DNA of 51,113 nucleotides, from the IMG/VR virus record IMGVR_UViG_3300025769_016515, positions 1 through 51,113 of that record; one strand, given 5' to 3'. A program made the translations under genes and the position numbers. The DNA is from a virus. Positions 1 to 7,161 of the stretch are shown piece by piece; positions within the stretch are counted from its first letter, which is position 1; each line of letters starts with the position of its first letter. The notes under the pieces are model-generated. The model searched no databases and was not told where the DNA came from. It worked only from the letters and a program-made list of their open reading frames with translations.

Positions 1-20
1 GTAAAAAATAAGTTGTAAAT

Positions 21-35
21 TATAGTTTTACTATA
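21..35. repeat. Short AT-rich inverted repeat upstream of first gene
   Basis: TATAGT and ACTATA are separated by TTT, giving a six-base-pair potential hairpin nine bases before the first start codon. No T-run follows, so it is not a convincing terminator. The first 43 bases hold no recognisable gene; they may be the tail of an upstream gene or a leader. Confidence 0.3.
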
Positions 36-43
36 AAAATAAA

Positions 44-1186
44 ATGGAGGAAAAGGTTAATAATATTTTAGGATTTAATCCTAGCCATCATGGTTCTGTA
101 TGTTTACTTCAAAAAGGGGATATTAAAGCCTTTATTGAAGAAGAAAGAATTACAAGGCAAAAATACAAAGGATATCCTTTTAAATCTTTTATAAATTTAC
201 TTCAAAATTATGAAATTAACCACTTAGCATGGGCTAGTCCTGGGTTATTATATCCTATAAACCATTTAGAATACGATCATTTTTTAGAAAATTCTATTCC
301 AATTTGGCTTCTTTTAGCTTCTTCTTACCAATCCTCCCAAAACATAGATTGCAGTGATTTATCCATAGAATTCCATCATACTGTCCATGCTGCTCACGCT
401 TTTTACAATTCAGGATTTGATGAAGCTTTAGCAATAGTAGTAGATGGAAGTGGTTCAGGAATTAAAAAAGACTACCAAAATAAAGAACACAAATCTTCTT
501 ATAAGTGTTCCTATCCAGATAACTTTATTCCTGTAGAAAAACTTTCCTTTGGTAGAAATTCTCCTAATAAAGAATATGTGAGTGATTGTAGAAGCTATGA
601 AGGTATAACACATTATTTAGGGTGGAATAGAAATGAAGCTGGAAAAACTATGGGATTATCTTCTTATGGAAAATATGATAAAAATATTCCTTCTTTTTTA
701 GGAAAACAAAAACATAAAGTTTGGAAAAATATATGGGATGATCCTGAATCTTTAGGTGATTTAGAATTAAATATATCTAATTTTCCTTATTTAAAATTAA
801 AAACTAACCCTAAAGAATGGCATAAAGATCCCTCTAAAATAACCGATCTAGAAAAAAATATAGCTTGGAGAATACAATATGATACTCAAAAACATATTGG
901 AGATTTTATAGAAAGATCTATAAAAAAAACAGGCCTTAAAAAAGTATGTTGTTCTGGAGGCTATTTTTTAAACTGTGTAGCAAATTATCATTTTAAAAAA
1001 CGCTTCCCAGACATAGAGTTTTATTTTGAACCTGTATCAAATGATGCTGGAACCGCTATAGGTGCTTCTAAATTAGTATGGCATCATGTTACACAGGATA
1101 CAACGATAAGACCACAAAAATCTGTATATTATGGTCCGGAATACACAAAAGAACAACTTTTAAAGGATATTCAAAAGTATATTTAA
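44..1186 (+). CDS. Carbamoyltransferase N-terminal (Kae1-like) domain protein, copy 1
   Basis: This 380-residue protein matches the N-terminal domain of the NodU/CmcH/TobZ O-carbamoyltransferase family, an ASKHA/Kae1-like fold that transfers a carbamoyl group from carbamoyl-adenylate to a hydroxyl. Visible signatures are FNPSHHGS at residues 11-18, an HxxxH metal motif at 111-115, DGSGSG at 134-139, AGKTMGLSSYGK at 199-210, SGGYFLN at 304-310 and DAGTAIGA at 334-341. In TobZ-type enzymes the HxxxH pair and a late Asp hold the metal. The usual C-terminal carbamoyl-adenylate-forming domain is absent; one is encoded separately at 6095-6655. The acceptor is unknown. A close paralogue lies at 1808-2932. 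The next gene overlaps in a TAATG junction. Confidence 0.85.
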   Translation: MEEKVNNILGFNPSHHGSVCLLQKGDIKAFIEEERITRQKYKGYPFKSFINLLQNYEINHLAWASPGLLYPINHLEYDHFLENSIPIWLLLASSYQSSQNIDCSDLSIEFHHTVHAAHAFYNSGFDEALAIVVDGSGSGIKKDYQNKEHKSSYKCSYPDNFIPVEKLSFGRNSPNKEYVSDCRSYEGITHYLGWNRNEAGKTMGLSSYGKYDKNIPSFLGKQKHKVWKNIWDDPESLGDLELNISNFPYLKLKTNPKEWHKDPSKITDLEKNIAWRIQYDTQKHIGDFIERSIKKTGLKKVCCSGGYFLNCVANYHFKKRFPDIEFYFEPVSNDAGTAIGASKLVWHHVTQDTTIRPQKSVYYGPEYTKEQLLKDIQKYI

Positions 1187-1806
1187 TGAAAAGTAAAATA
1201 GTTTTATTAAAAGATTTAGTTAACCCTAATTTACAAAATTATATATATGATATATGTCAAAAAGATTTAGCATATACCTATAACCCAACTACAAGTCCAC
1301 CTCTTTCTTTTCAAAAAACAAACCATCACATTCAAAATAATGTATATGATGATTTTATTCTTTCTTGCAATATTAAAAATATTTTTGATAATTCTAATCT
1401 TACAAATTATGGTAAAGTTAATTTTAATTTAGCACATTCCCTATTTACTCCTTTATACTTAGCTTTATCTCATCTTTTTATAAAAATAAAATATGAGGAT
1501 ATTGTTAGATGTCATGTAAATCACCAAATCCCAGTCTATAATAACTCTAATCAAAATAAGCATAATACTCCTCATTTAGATTTTCCTAATTTAAAAGATC
1601 CTTGTTTTACTTTAATTTATTATGTAAATGATAGTGATGGAGATACTGTATTTTTTGATGAGGATCTCAATATAAAGAAAAAAATAACCCCTAAAATGGG
1701 AAATATGGTTTTATTTAATGGGAATAGCCCCCATGCTGCTTCACACCCTATTAAAAGCCATAGATATATAATTAGCTATACTTTTTTATACAAAAATTTT
1801 AAGTAA
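1186..1806 (+). CDS. 2OG-Fe(II) oxygenase (first of five)
   Basis: A 206-residue protein of the double-stranded beta-helix 2-oxoglutarate/Fe(II) dioxygenase type. The iron ligands are the HLD motif at 130-132 and His183; Arg193 is placed to bind 2-oxoglutarate. The stretch YYVNDSDGDTVFFD (145-158) closely resembles the oxygenase at 17774-18313, so the two are paralogues. An in-frame start at 1078 would add 36 residues lying wholly inside the upstream gene; ATG 1186, overlapping the previous stop as TAATG, is far more likely. It sits between two carbamoyltransferase N-domain genes, so hydroxylation followed by carbamoylation is a possible sequence, but the substrate is unknown. Confidence 0.75.
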   Translation: MKSKIVLLKDLVNPNLQNYIYDICQKDLAYTYNPTTSPPLSFQKTNHHIQNNVYDDFILSCNIKNIFDNSNLTNYGKVNFNLAHSLFTPLYLALSHLFIKIKYEDIVRCHVNHQIPVYNNSNQNKHNTPHLDFPNLKDPCFTLIYYVNDSDGDTVFFDEDLNIKKKITPKMGNMVLFNGNSPHAASHPIKSHRYIISYTFLYKNFK

Positions 1807-1807
1807 A

Positions 1808-2932
1808 ATGGGTTATAAAATATTAGGAATAAATTTAAGCCACAACGGCTCAGTCTGTGTTTTAGATGATGGAGAAATTGTTTTCTTTTTAGAAGAAGAT
1901 AGATTAAGTAAAGTTAAACATGATCCCCATCCTATTAATCTTCTTAAAACAATATCTACAAAATTTAATATTGACCAAATATCTATTTCTGGTATTGATG
2001 GTTTTATATCTAATCTTTTTTATTTTAAAAGTATTAAATTTTTATTTCAAGAATACTTTCCACAAATTCCTGTTTATAATTACTTTCGATATCATCATCA
2101 TTGTCATTCATCTATATCTTTTTTCAATTCTGGGTTTGATAAAGCTTTAAGTGTAATTATAGATGGAAGTGGTAACTGTGATATACGCCATAAATCAATA
2201 ACTTCAGCCTCTAAAGAAAATGAAACTTTACAAATAGCTAAATATCCCTTTAAACCTCAAAATGTGTACAAAGGTTATTCTACTTTTAACCCTTTTAAAA
2301 TTGGAAAAAAACGACATGGGTATTCTTTAGTAGGTATTTCTAATACTTATGAAGCTATAACAAGGTATTTAGGTTTTCAATGGAATGAGGCTGGGAAAAC
2401 TATGGGTTTATCTTCTTATGGAAAGCCTGATAAAAATATTCCTTCTTTATATAAAAAATATAGAGGTAATCCTTCTTTAATAAAATTGGTTAGAGGTTTA
2501 AAAGGAGAAGTAAATCCTAAATCCTTCCCTTATTTAAAATTAAAAACCAACCCTAAAGAATGGCATAAAGATCCCTCTAAAATAACCGATCTAGAAAAAA
2601 ACATAGCTTATAAAACTCAACAAGAATCTCAACAAGTTGTAGGAGATTTAATTGAAAAAGGTTTAAAAGAAACAGGATTAAAACAAGTATGCTGTTCTGG
2701 GGGATACTTTTTAAATTGTGTAACAAATTATTACCTAACTAAACGTTTCCCAGATATAAAATTTTATTTTGAACCTATAGCAAGTGATGCAGGCACAGCA
2801 ATTGGTGCTGCAAAATTAGCATGGCATGAAAAAACATATGATAAAAAGTTAAGACCACAAAAAACCCTATATTATGGTCCAGAATACACAAAAGAACAAC
2901 TTTTAGAAGGAATTCAAAAATATTTGGATTAG
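1808..2932 (+). CDS. Carbamoyltransferase N-terminal (Kae1-like) domain protein, copy 2
   Basis: A 374-residue paralogue of the protein at 44-1186, with the same landmarks: INLSHNGS near the start, a His-rich HHHCH metal site at 96-100, DGSG at 119-122, AGKTMGLSSYGK in the middle, and SGGYFLN and DAGTAIGA towards the end. It also stops before the C-terminal domain. The N-terminal third differs clearly from copy 1, while the C-terminal half is nearly identical even in DNA, which points to a recent duplication or gene conversion. The two copies may carbamoylate different acceptors while sharing the single C-domain protein at 6095-6655; that is inference. It is followed by a 72-base non-coding gap. 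Confidence 0.85.
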   Translation: MGYKILGINLSHNGSVCVLDDGEIVFFLEEDRLSKVKHDPHPINLLKTISTKFNIDQISISGIDGFISNLFYFKSIKFLFQEYFPQIPVYNYFRYHHHCHSSISFFNSGFDKALSVIIDGSGNCDIRHKSITSASKENETLQIAKYPFKPQNVYKGYSTFNPFKIGKKRHGYSLVGISNTYEAITRYLGFQWNEAGKTMGLSSYGKPDKNIPSLYKKYRGNPSLIKLVRGLKGEVNPKSFPYLKLKTNPKEWHKDPSKITDLEKNIAYKTQQESQQVVGDLIEKGLKETGLKQVCCSGGYFLNCVTNYYLTKRFPDIKFYFEPIASDAGTAIGAAKLAWHEKTYDKKLRPQKTLYYGPEYTKEQLLEGIQKYLD

Positions 2933-2944
2933 TTAAATAGTTAT

Positions 2945-2955
2945 ATTATATTTAG
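2945..2955 (+). promoter_or_regulatory. Candidate promoter motif TATATTTA upstream of queE
   Basis: The TATATTTA octamer at 2947-2954 lies in one of the few non-coding gaps and recurs in almost all the others (see 20086, 20629, 22986, 27093, 44376, 46889 and 47246). It resembles the Bacteroidetes -7 element (TAnnTTTG) and, less closely, the T4 late element. Promoter activity is inferred from position and recurrence only. Confidence 0.45.
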
Positions 2956-2989
2956 ACCATTAAAAAGGTCGAGTGACAGTAAAACCACT
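2955..2989 (+). other. Two weak hairpins in the queE leader
   Basis: GACC (2955-2958) can pair with GGTC (2967-2970), and AGTG (2972-2975) with CACT (2986-2989), ahead of an A-run and the queE start at 3005. The stems are only four base pairs each. I compared the leader with the preQ1-I riboswitch consensus and did not find a match, so a regulatory role is speculative. Confidence 0.2.
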
Positions 2990-3004
2990 TAAAAAAATTC
3001 ACAT

Positions 3005-3778
3005 ATGCTCAAAAGAATAGAGGACTACTCTAAAGTCCTACCAATCGTTGAAGTTTATACAGCAGTACAATCAGAAGGTTCTAGACAAGGATATCCTACA
3101 ATCGTAGTTCGTACCTCAGGATGCACCCACCGATGTTATTTTGGTGAAGGAGGTTGGTGTGACAGCTGGTATACTTCAATACATCCCGAAAAAGGAAAAT
3201 ACACATTTCAAGATATAATTGACATGTACGATAAGCATCCTCACATAAAAGAGATGATGCTTACTGGTGGCTCTCCCACGATGCATCCTGCACTTGTAAA
3301 CGAACTAACACACCTTGCTAATGAAAGAAATATATTCATTACTATTGAGACTGAGGGAAGCCATTTTCTTGCTACTGACTATCCCATTGGTCTTCTTAGT
3401 ATTAGTCCTAAGTTTTCCAATAGCGTTCCTGTGGTTGGAGTGGAAACTCCTCAAGGAGCGATTACGGACCAAAAAATGGTCGATCGACACAACAAATTTA
3501 GATTAAATAAAGATGCTATTAAAAAAAGTATTGCTTATCACAATGACTACCATATTAAGCCTGTCCTTGACAAAGAGCTTTCAATGGTTGAAGAAGTTGA
3601 AGAATTCCTAAATGATCTAGAAATCCCAGATCATAAAGTATGGGCTATGCCTGCTGGTGATGATAGGGAATCTTTAAAAGAAAGTTATGGTCCCGTTATG
3701 AACTTTGTAAGGGACAGAGGATGGAGATTTACAGGTCGTGCCCATATTATGGCTTTCGATACTCAAAGAGAAGTTTAA
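3005..3778 (+). CDS. queE: 7-carboxy-7-deazaguanine synthase (radical SAM)
   Basis: A 257-residue QueE-like radical SAM enzyme, which contracts 6-carboxytetrahydropterin to 7-carboxy-7-deazaguanine on the way to preQ0, queuosine or deazaguanine-modified phage DNA. Evidence is the N-terminal substrate motif VEVYTAVQSEG (15-25), a cysteine cluster at C40, C44 and C52, and TGGSP at 87-91 in the SAM-binding region. The cluster spacing is C-x3-C-x7-C rather than the usual radical-SAM C-x3-C-x2-C; the extra residues (YFGEGG) lie between the second and third Cys. It starts a transcription unit behind the motif at 2947. FolE, which feeds the same pathway, is two genes downstream; queD and queC are not in this window. 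Confidence 0.88.
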   Translation: MLKRIEDYSKVLPIVEVYTAVQSEGSRQGYPTIVVRTSGCTHRCYFGEGGWCDSWYTSIHPEKGKYTFQDIIDMYDKHPHIKEMMLTGGSPTMHPALVNELTHLANERNIFITIETEGSHFLATDYPIGLLSISPKFSNSVPVVGVETPQGAITDQKMVDRHNKFRLNKDAIKKSIAYHNDYHIKPVLDKELSMVEEVEEFLNDLEIPDHKVWAMPAGDDRESLKESYGPVMNFVRDRGWRFTGRAHIMAFDTQREV

Positions 3779-3781
3779 CAT

Positions 3782-4420
3782 ATGGAAAAATTAAATTATA
3801 ATATTTTATCTATATTCCCCCAACCCTTACTACAAACAGTTCTACCCTCAAATTTATCTAAAATAATTTCTTTTTTTAATAGTCAAGAAACAAACAAAGA
3901 TACTATTGATACTATTCATATTAAAAATTATGGGAGTAGATCTAAAAATAGTTATATATTAAATCATCCTAAATGTAAATTTATTAGTAAGTATATTTTA
4001 TCTTTAGCAAAAGATTTTGGAACCCAAGTCTTAAATCATGACTATTCAGAATATAAATTTTCTCAATCTTGGATTAGTATTAAAAACCCAGGGGAAAGTC
4101 ATGCTCCCCATTTTCATGCTAATAGTTTAATTTCTGGGGTTTTTTATTATGGTAAAATTTTAGATAATACCCCTTCTATAGGATTTAAACCTAATACACT
4201 CCCAATGCATATACAACCTCTTTATAAAGAGAATATTGACCCCTTTTTATCAGACTTTTATCTTAAACCAAAACCCGGTACTTTGTATATGTTTCCTTCC
4301 CATTATGTACATTTTGTTCCCGAGAACAAAACTACTCTTCCAAGAAAAAGTGTAGCTTTTAATATAGTTCCTGTAGGAGGATTTGGAGATGAACATAGTT
4401 TAACTGAACTTAAATTTTAG
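3782..4420 (+). CDS. 2OG-Fe(II) oxygenase, TIGR02466/2OG-FeII_Oxy_5-like
   Basis: A 212-residue protein resembling the TIGR02466-type putative 2OG-Fe(II) oxygenases often carried by marine T4-like phages. The iron-binding region is HAPHFHANSLISGVFYY (107-123), followed by the GTLYMFPSHYVH block (166-177) with His177 as distal ligand and Arg188 as probable 2-oxoglutarate anchor. The substrate is unknown. It is wedged between queE and folE with three bases before and one base after, and is more T-rich than those neighbours, which suggests a separately acquired gene. Confidence 0.72.
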   Translation: MEKLNYNILSIFPQPLLQTVLPSNLSKIISFFNSQETNKDTIDTIHIKNYGSRSKNSYILNHPKCKFISKYILSLAKDFGTQVLNHDYSEYKFSQSWISIKNPGESHAPHFHANSLISGVFYYGKILDNTPSIGFKPNTLPMHIQPLYKENIDPFLSDFYLKPKPGTLYMFPSHYVHFVPENKTTLPRKSVAFNIVPVGGFGDEHSLTELKF

Positions 4421-4421
4421 T

Positions 4422-4619
4422 ATGATCTCAACTAAACTTCCCGTACTCCACGATATGTGGGTAAAAAATATTATAGAACCTTCCCATATAATTTCTTACT
4501 TAGATAAGTTGGATTATACATTAGGATTTATTACATTAAGCGAAATAAGCGTTATATCAAAAGATAAAAAGACAAAATACGAATGGAAAACAACAGAAAA
4601 AAACAACACACTGATTTAG
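4422..4619 (+). CDS. Small protein of unknown function
   Basis: A 65-residue open frame whose ATG lies one base after the oxygenase stop and whose end overlaps folE by 37 bases. It has no signal peptide, membrane segment or motif I recognise. The tight packing on both sides favours a real gene, but the overlap and small size leave doubt. Without it, the 4421-4582 interval would be an unusually long gap for this region. Confidence 0.5.
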   Translation: MISTKLPVLHDMWVKNIIEPSHIISYLDKLDYTLGFITLSEISVISKDKKTKYEWKTTEKNNTLI

Positions 4620-5278
4620 AAGTAGTACCTGTAGGATATGCAAATGGTATAGCTGAAGGCTTCCCATTTACAGATAAAGAAAAATCTAAAATGATAGATC
4701 GTGCTGCTAAAGCATATGGTAAATTTTTAGATGAATTAAAATGTGATTGGAGAAATGATCCTAACTCTGCTGATACACCTCGTAGAGTAGCTAAAGCATA
4801 TGTAAATGATTTATGGGCAGGGCGATATACTGCGATGAGTGAAATTACATCATTCCCTAGTGATGGTTATGATGGTGTCGTTATAGAGCGCAATATCCCA
4901 CTGACTTCTATGTGTTCTCATCACCACCAAACAATTCAAGGTGTAGTACATATTGGATATGTAGTTGGAAATGAAGGTAGAGTAATTGGCTTATCAAAAT
5001 TAAACCGTATTGTAGAATTATTCGGTAGACGAGGAGCAATCCAAGAACAACTAACCTCAGCAATTCATAATGCAGTAGATAAAATTTGTGAAAATAATAA
5101 AGGTGTTATTGTAACAGTTGTAGGAACGCACAATTGTGTATCTTGTAGAGGGGTTAAACATCAAGGTGCTTCTATGGTCACTACTAAAGTATCAGGAGTA
5201 TTCTTTGATAATGATAATGTAGCACGTAAAGAATTTTTTGATTCAATTAAAATCAACAACGGAAATCACCCAGTATAA
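4583..5278 (+). CDS. folE: GTP cyclohydrolase I
   Basis: A 231-residue FolE, which converts GTP to 7,8-dihydroneopterin triphosphate, the first step of both folate and deazaguanine synthesis. The zinc-site blocks are MCSHHHQ and THNCVSCRGV, and the family core GLSKLNRIVELFGRR is intact; RGVKHQGASMVTT matches the C-terminal RGVxxxGS region. Length is normal for the family. With queE nearby, the likely use is preQ0/7-deazaguanine formation for phage DNA or tRNA; supply of folate for nucleotide synthesis is the alternative. The start overlaps the upstream small gene, and the stop overlaps the next gene as TAATG. Confidence 0.9.
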   Translation: MENNRKKQHTDLEVVPVGYANGIAEGFPFTDKEKSKMIDRAAKAYGKFLDELKCDWRNDPNSADTPRRVAKAYVNDLWAGRYTAMSEITSFPSDGYDGVVIERNIPLTSMCSHHHQTIQGVVHIGYVVGNEGRVIGLSKLNRIVELFGRRGAIQEQLTSAIHNAVDKICENNKGVIVTVVGTHNCVSCRGVKHQGASMVTTKVSGVFFDNDNVARKEFFDSIKINNGNHPV

Positions 5279-5715
5279 TGATAAAAATAGAAGGTAAAGT
5301 AATCCTTAGTTGGGATGATATAAAAGATGCTATTGAAAAATTAGCTGAAAAAATTGAAAATTTAGAAAAGAAACCTTTTTACATTTACGGGATACCTCGT
5401 GGCGGATTAATCCCCGCCACTTGGCTATCACATAAAACAGGGATTAGTTACTATCAAATAAATGCCGCTCAAATATCTAAAATGGCAGATTTATCTCATA
5501 TTTTGATTGTAGATGATATCTGTGATTCAGGTAAAACTGTAAAAGAAATAAGAGAAAATTATCCTAAAGTTAGAGTAGCTTGTCTATATTATAAAGAAAA
5601 CGAAATTGCTAAACCTGATATTTATGGTGAACTTATGGGAGATGAATGGCTCGTTTTCCCATGGGAGGTAGATGAAACCGTTGGAAAAAGAGATAATACT
5701 TATGGACAATTTTGA
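5278..5715 (+). CDS. Phosphoribosyltransferase (type I PRTase fold)
   Basis: A 145-residue protein with the PRPP-binding signature ILIVDDICDSGKT in the middle and the earlier YGIPRGGLIPATWLSHKTG loop, as in xanthine/guanine and related purine phosphoribosyltransferases. These enzymes join a base to PRPP to give a nucleoside monophosphate. Its position straight after folE suggests base salvage, perhaps even of a deazaguanine base, but base specificity cannot be read from the sequence. The start is coupled to folE by TAATG. Confidence 0.75.
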   Translation: MIKIEGKVILSWDDIKDAIEKLAEKIENLEKKPFYIYGIPRGGLIPATWLSHKTGISYYQINAAQISKMADLSHILIVDDICDSGKTVKEIRENYPKVRVACLYYKENEIAKPDIYGELMGDEWLVFPWEVDETVGKRDNTYGQF

Positions 5716-6091
5716 CCCAAAACAAAAATCAAAAGGATTAGGAGATACAATTGCTAAAATAACACACGCTACTGGTTTAGATAAAGTAGCAGATGCTGTA
5801 GCAAAAGCTGCAGGAAAAGAAGATTGTGGATGTAATAGAAGAAGAAGAACATTGAACGAAATATTTCCATATACTAAACAAACTGAACCCGCAGAACCAC
5901 CTCATATTAATACTATTCCTTTAGATGAGGTAGCAGGTGAATATTTGGTTTTGCAAGAAATTCATTGTACCTTAGAAGGTATAGGTGCTACTATTTTGAA
6001 CATAGGTACCACTTTAGTTATAGATAAAAACCATCCTTTATATAATGATATTCCTCATTATTATAAAATAAATGCAATTAAAAAAATATAA
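5702..6091 (+). CDS. Conserved-looking phage protein with CGC motif, unknown function
   Basis: The protein is 129 residues from ATG 5702; an in-frame start at 5672 would only extend it further into the phosphoribosyltransferase gene. The N-terminal part carries KGLGDTIAKITHATGLDKV, then DCGCNRRRRTLNEIFPY, a block I associate with short hypothetical proteins of marine and Bacteroidetes phages. The two close Cys could bind a metal but only two are seen. The C-terminal 60 residues look like a small beta-rich domain. No function can be assigned. Confidence 0.65.
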   Translation: MDNFDPKQKSKGLGDTIAKITHATGLDKVADAVAKAAGKEDCGCNRRRRTLNEIFPYTKQTEPAEPPHINTIPLDEVAGEYLVLQEIHCTLEGIGATILNIGTTLVIDKNHPLYNDIPHYYKINAIKKI

Positions 6092-6094
6092 AAT

Positions 6095-6655
6095 ATGTTT
6101 AAACGTTATAGAGTAAATCATGCACAAGTTGCTAAATTAATCTCAAAACGAAATATAGTTACAATATTCCAAGGCCGCTCAGAAGCAGGACCACGTGCTT
6201 TAGGTAATAGATCAATTTTATATGATCCAACAGATCCAAATGGTAAGGATTTTGTAAATCAAGTTAAAAAACGTGAATGGTTTAGACCTTTTGCAGGTAC
6301 TGTCTTGAAAGAAAAAGCCCATGAATATTTTGATATGGCAGGACTAGAAGAATCTCCATTTATGATGTATGCTATGGATGTTTGGCCCGATAAACAAAAA
6401 ATAATCCCTGCAATTACCCACGTAGATGGCACTTGTAGAATCCAGACTGTAACTGAAGAACAAAACCCTCATTATTATAAATTAATTCAAGAATTTGAAA
6501 AAATAACGGGAGTACCTATTTTATTTAATACTTCATTTAACTTAGCAGGTGATCCACTTGTAGAAACAATTGAAGATGCTTTAGAAACTATGCTTAAAAG
6601 TGAAATGAAATACATGTATGTACCTGAATTAGAAATGTTATTAGAAAAAAAATAG
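6095..6655 (+). CDS. Detached carbamoyltransferase C-terminal domain
   Basis: A 186-residue protein that is only the C-terminal domain (Carbam_trans_C) of NodU/CmcH/TobZ carbamoyltransferases. Diagnostic blocks are GRSEAGPRALGNRS (27-40), REWFRPFAGTVL (60-71), THVDGTCRIQTV (108-119) and GVPILFNTSFNLAGDP (139-154). In TobZ this part makes carbamoyl-adenylate from carbamoyl phosphate and ATP. Added to either N-domain protein (374 or 380 residues) it gives about 560 residues, the size of a full enzyme. It is separated from the N-domain genes by about 3.2 kb holding five or six other genes, so assembly in trans is expected. Confidence 0.88.
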   Translation: MFKRYRVNHAQVAKLISKRNIVTIFQGRSEAGPRALGNRSILYDPTDPNGKDFVNQVKKREWFRPFAGTVLKEKAHEYFDMAGLEESPFMMYAMDVWPDKQKIIPAITHVDGTCRIQTVTEEQNPHYYKLIQEFEKITGVPILFNTSFNLAGDPLVETIEDALETMLKSEMKYMYVPELEMLLEKK

Positions 6656-6657
6656 TT

Positions 6658-7161
6658 ATGTCAAAATCAAATGTACCATTCGTTAATGAAGTTGAAGAGT
6701 TTAACGCACTAATGAACAAACCAAACAACTATGAACCTACAATCCCCGACCAAAAAGAATGGCAATTTGTCATTGACTTTGTCAAAGAAGAACTTGCAGA
6801 ATATGAGCAAGCTTGCAAAAATGGAAACATCGTGGAAATTTTGGATGCTCTGTGTGATATTGCTTATGTTTCCCTTGGGAACGGTACTATGCTACACGGC
6901 CTTAAGGATAAGATATGGCCGGCGTATCAAGAGGTCCAAGCTTCGAATTTATCGAAAGCTTGCTCAACTGAAGAAGAAGCCATACTTACTGTCTCCAAGC
7001 GTAGTAAGGAACAAGGTGAACCATGCCATTGGGAGAAAGTAGGCAATATGTATATCGTGTATCGTACGAGGGATAGAAAGGTCATGAAAAATATTAATTA
7101 TTTTAGACCTAATCTCCGTCAATTCTTTACCGATGAAGAACTTTCTAAATTTAATTCGTAA
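6658..7161 (+). CDS. MazG / phosphoribosyl-ATP pyrophosphohydrolase-like protein
   Basis: A 167-residue member of the all-alpha NTP pyrophosphohydrolase superfamily. The metal-binding helices are visible as EELAEYEQA and ILDALCDIAYVSLGNG, giving the ExxxE and DxxxD pattern. Phage relatives hydrolyse (d)NTPs or alter nucleotide pools; exact substrate is not predictable. The C-terminal third, after residue 120, is an extension with a short WEKVGNMYIVYRT strand region. Its last 29 bases overlap the start of the next gene. Confidence 0.75.
   Translation: MSKSNVPFVNEVEEFNALMNKPNNYEPTIPDQKEWQFVIDFVKEELAEYEQACKNGNIVEILDALCDIAYVSLGNGTMLHGLKDKIWPAYQEVQASNLSKACSTEEEAILTVSKRSKEQGEPCHWEKVGNMYIVYRTRDRKVMKNINYFRPNLRQFFTDEELSKFNS

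Noticed and set aside
1078-1185. N-terminal extension of the first oxygenase
   Set aside because: It lies wholly within the upstream carbamoyltransferase gene in another frame, and the TAATG start at 1186 fits the packing pattern.
2956-3004. preQ1 riboswitch before queE
   Set aside because: Tempting because of the pathway and A-rich tail, but the hairpins are weak and the preQ1-I conserved bases are not present.
3305-3490. Open frames on the opposite strand, here and elsewhere (for example 7759-8097, 21527-21814, 48676-49086)
   Set aside because: All lie opposite well-supported + strand genes and show no family features.
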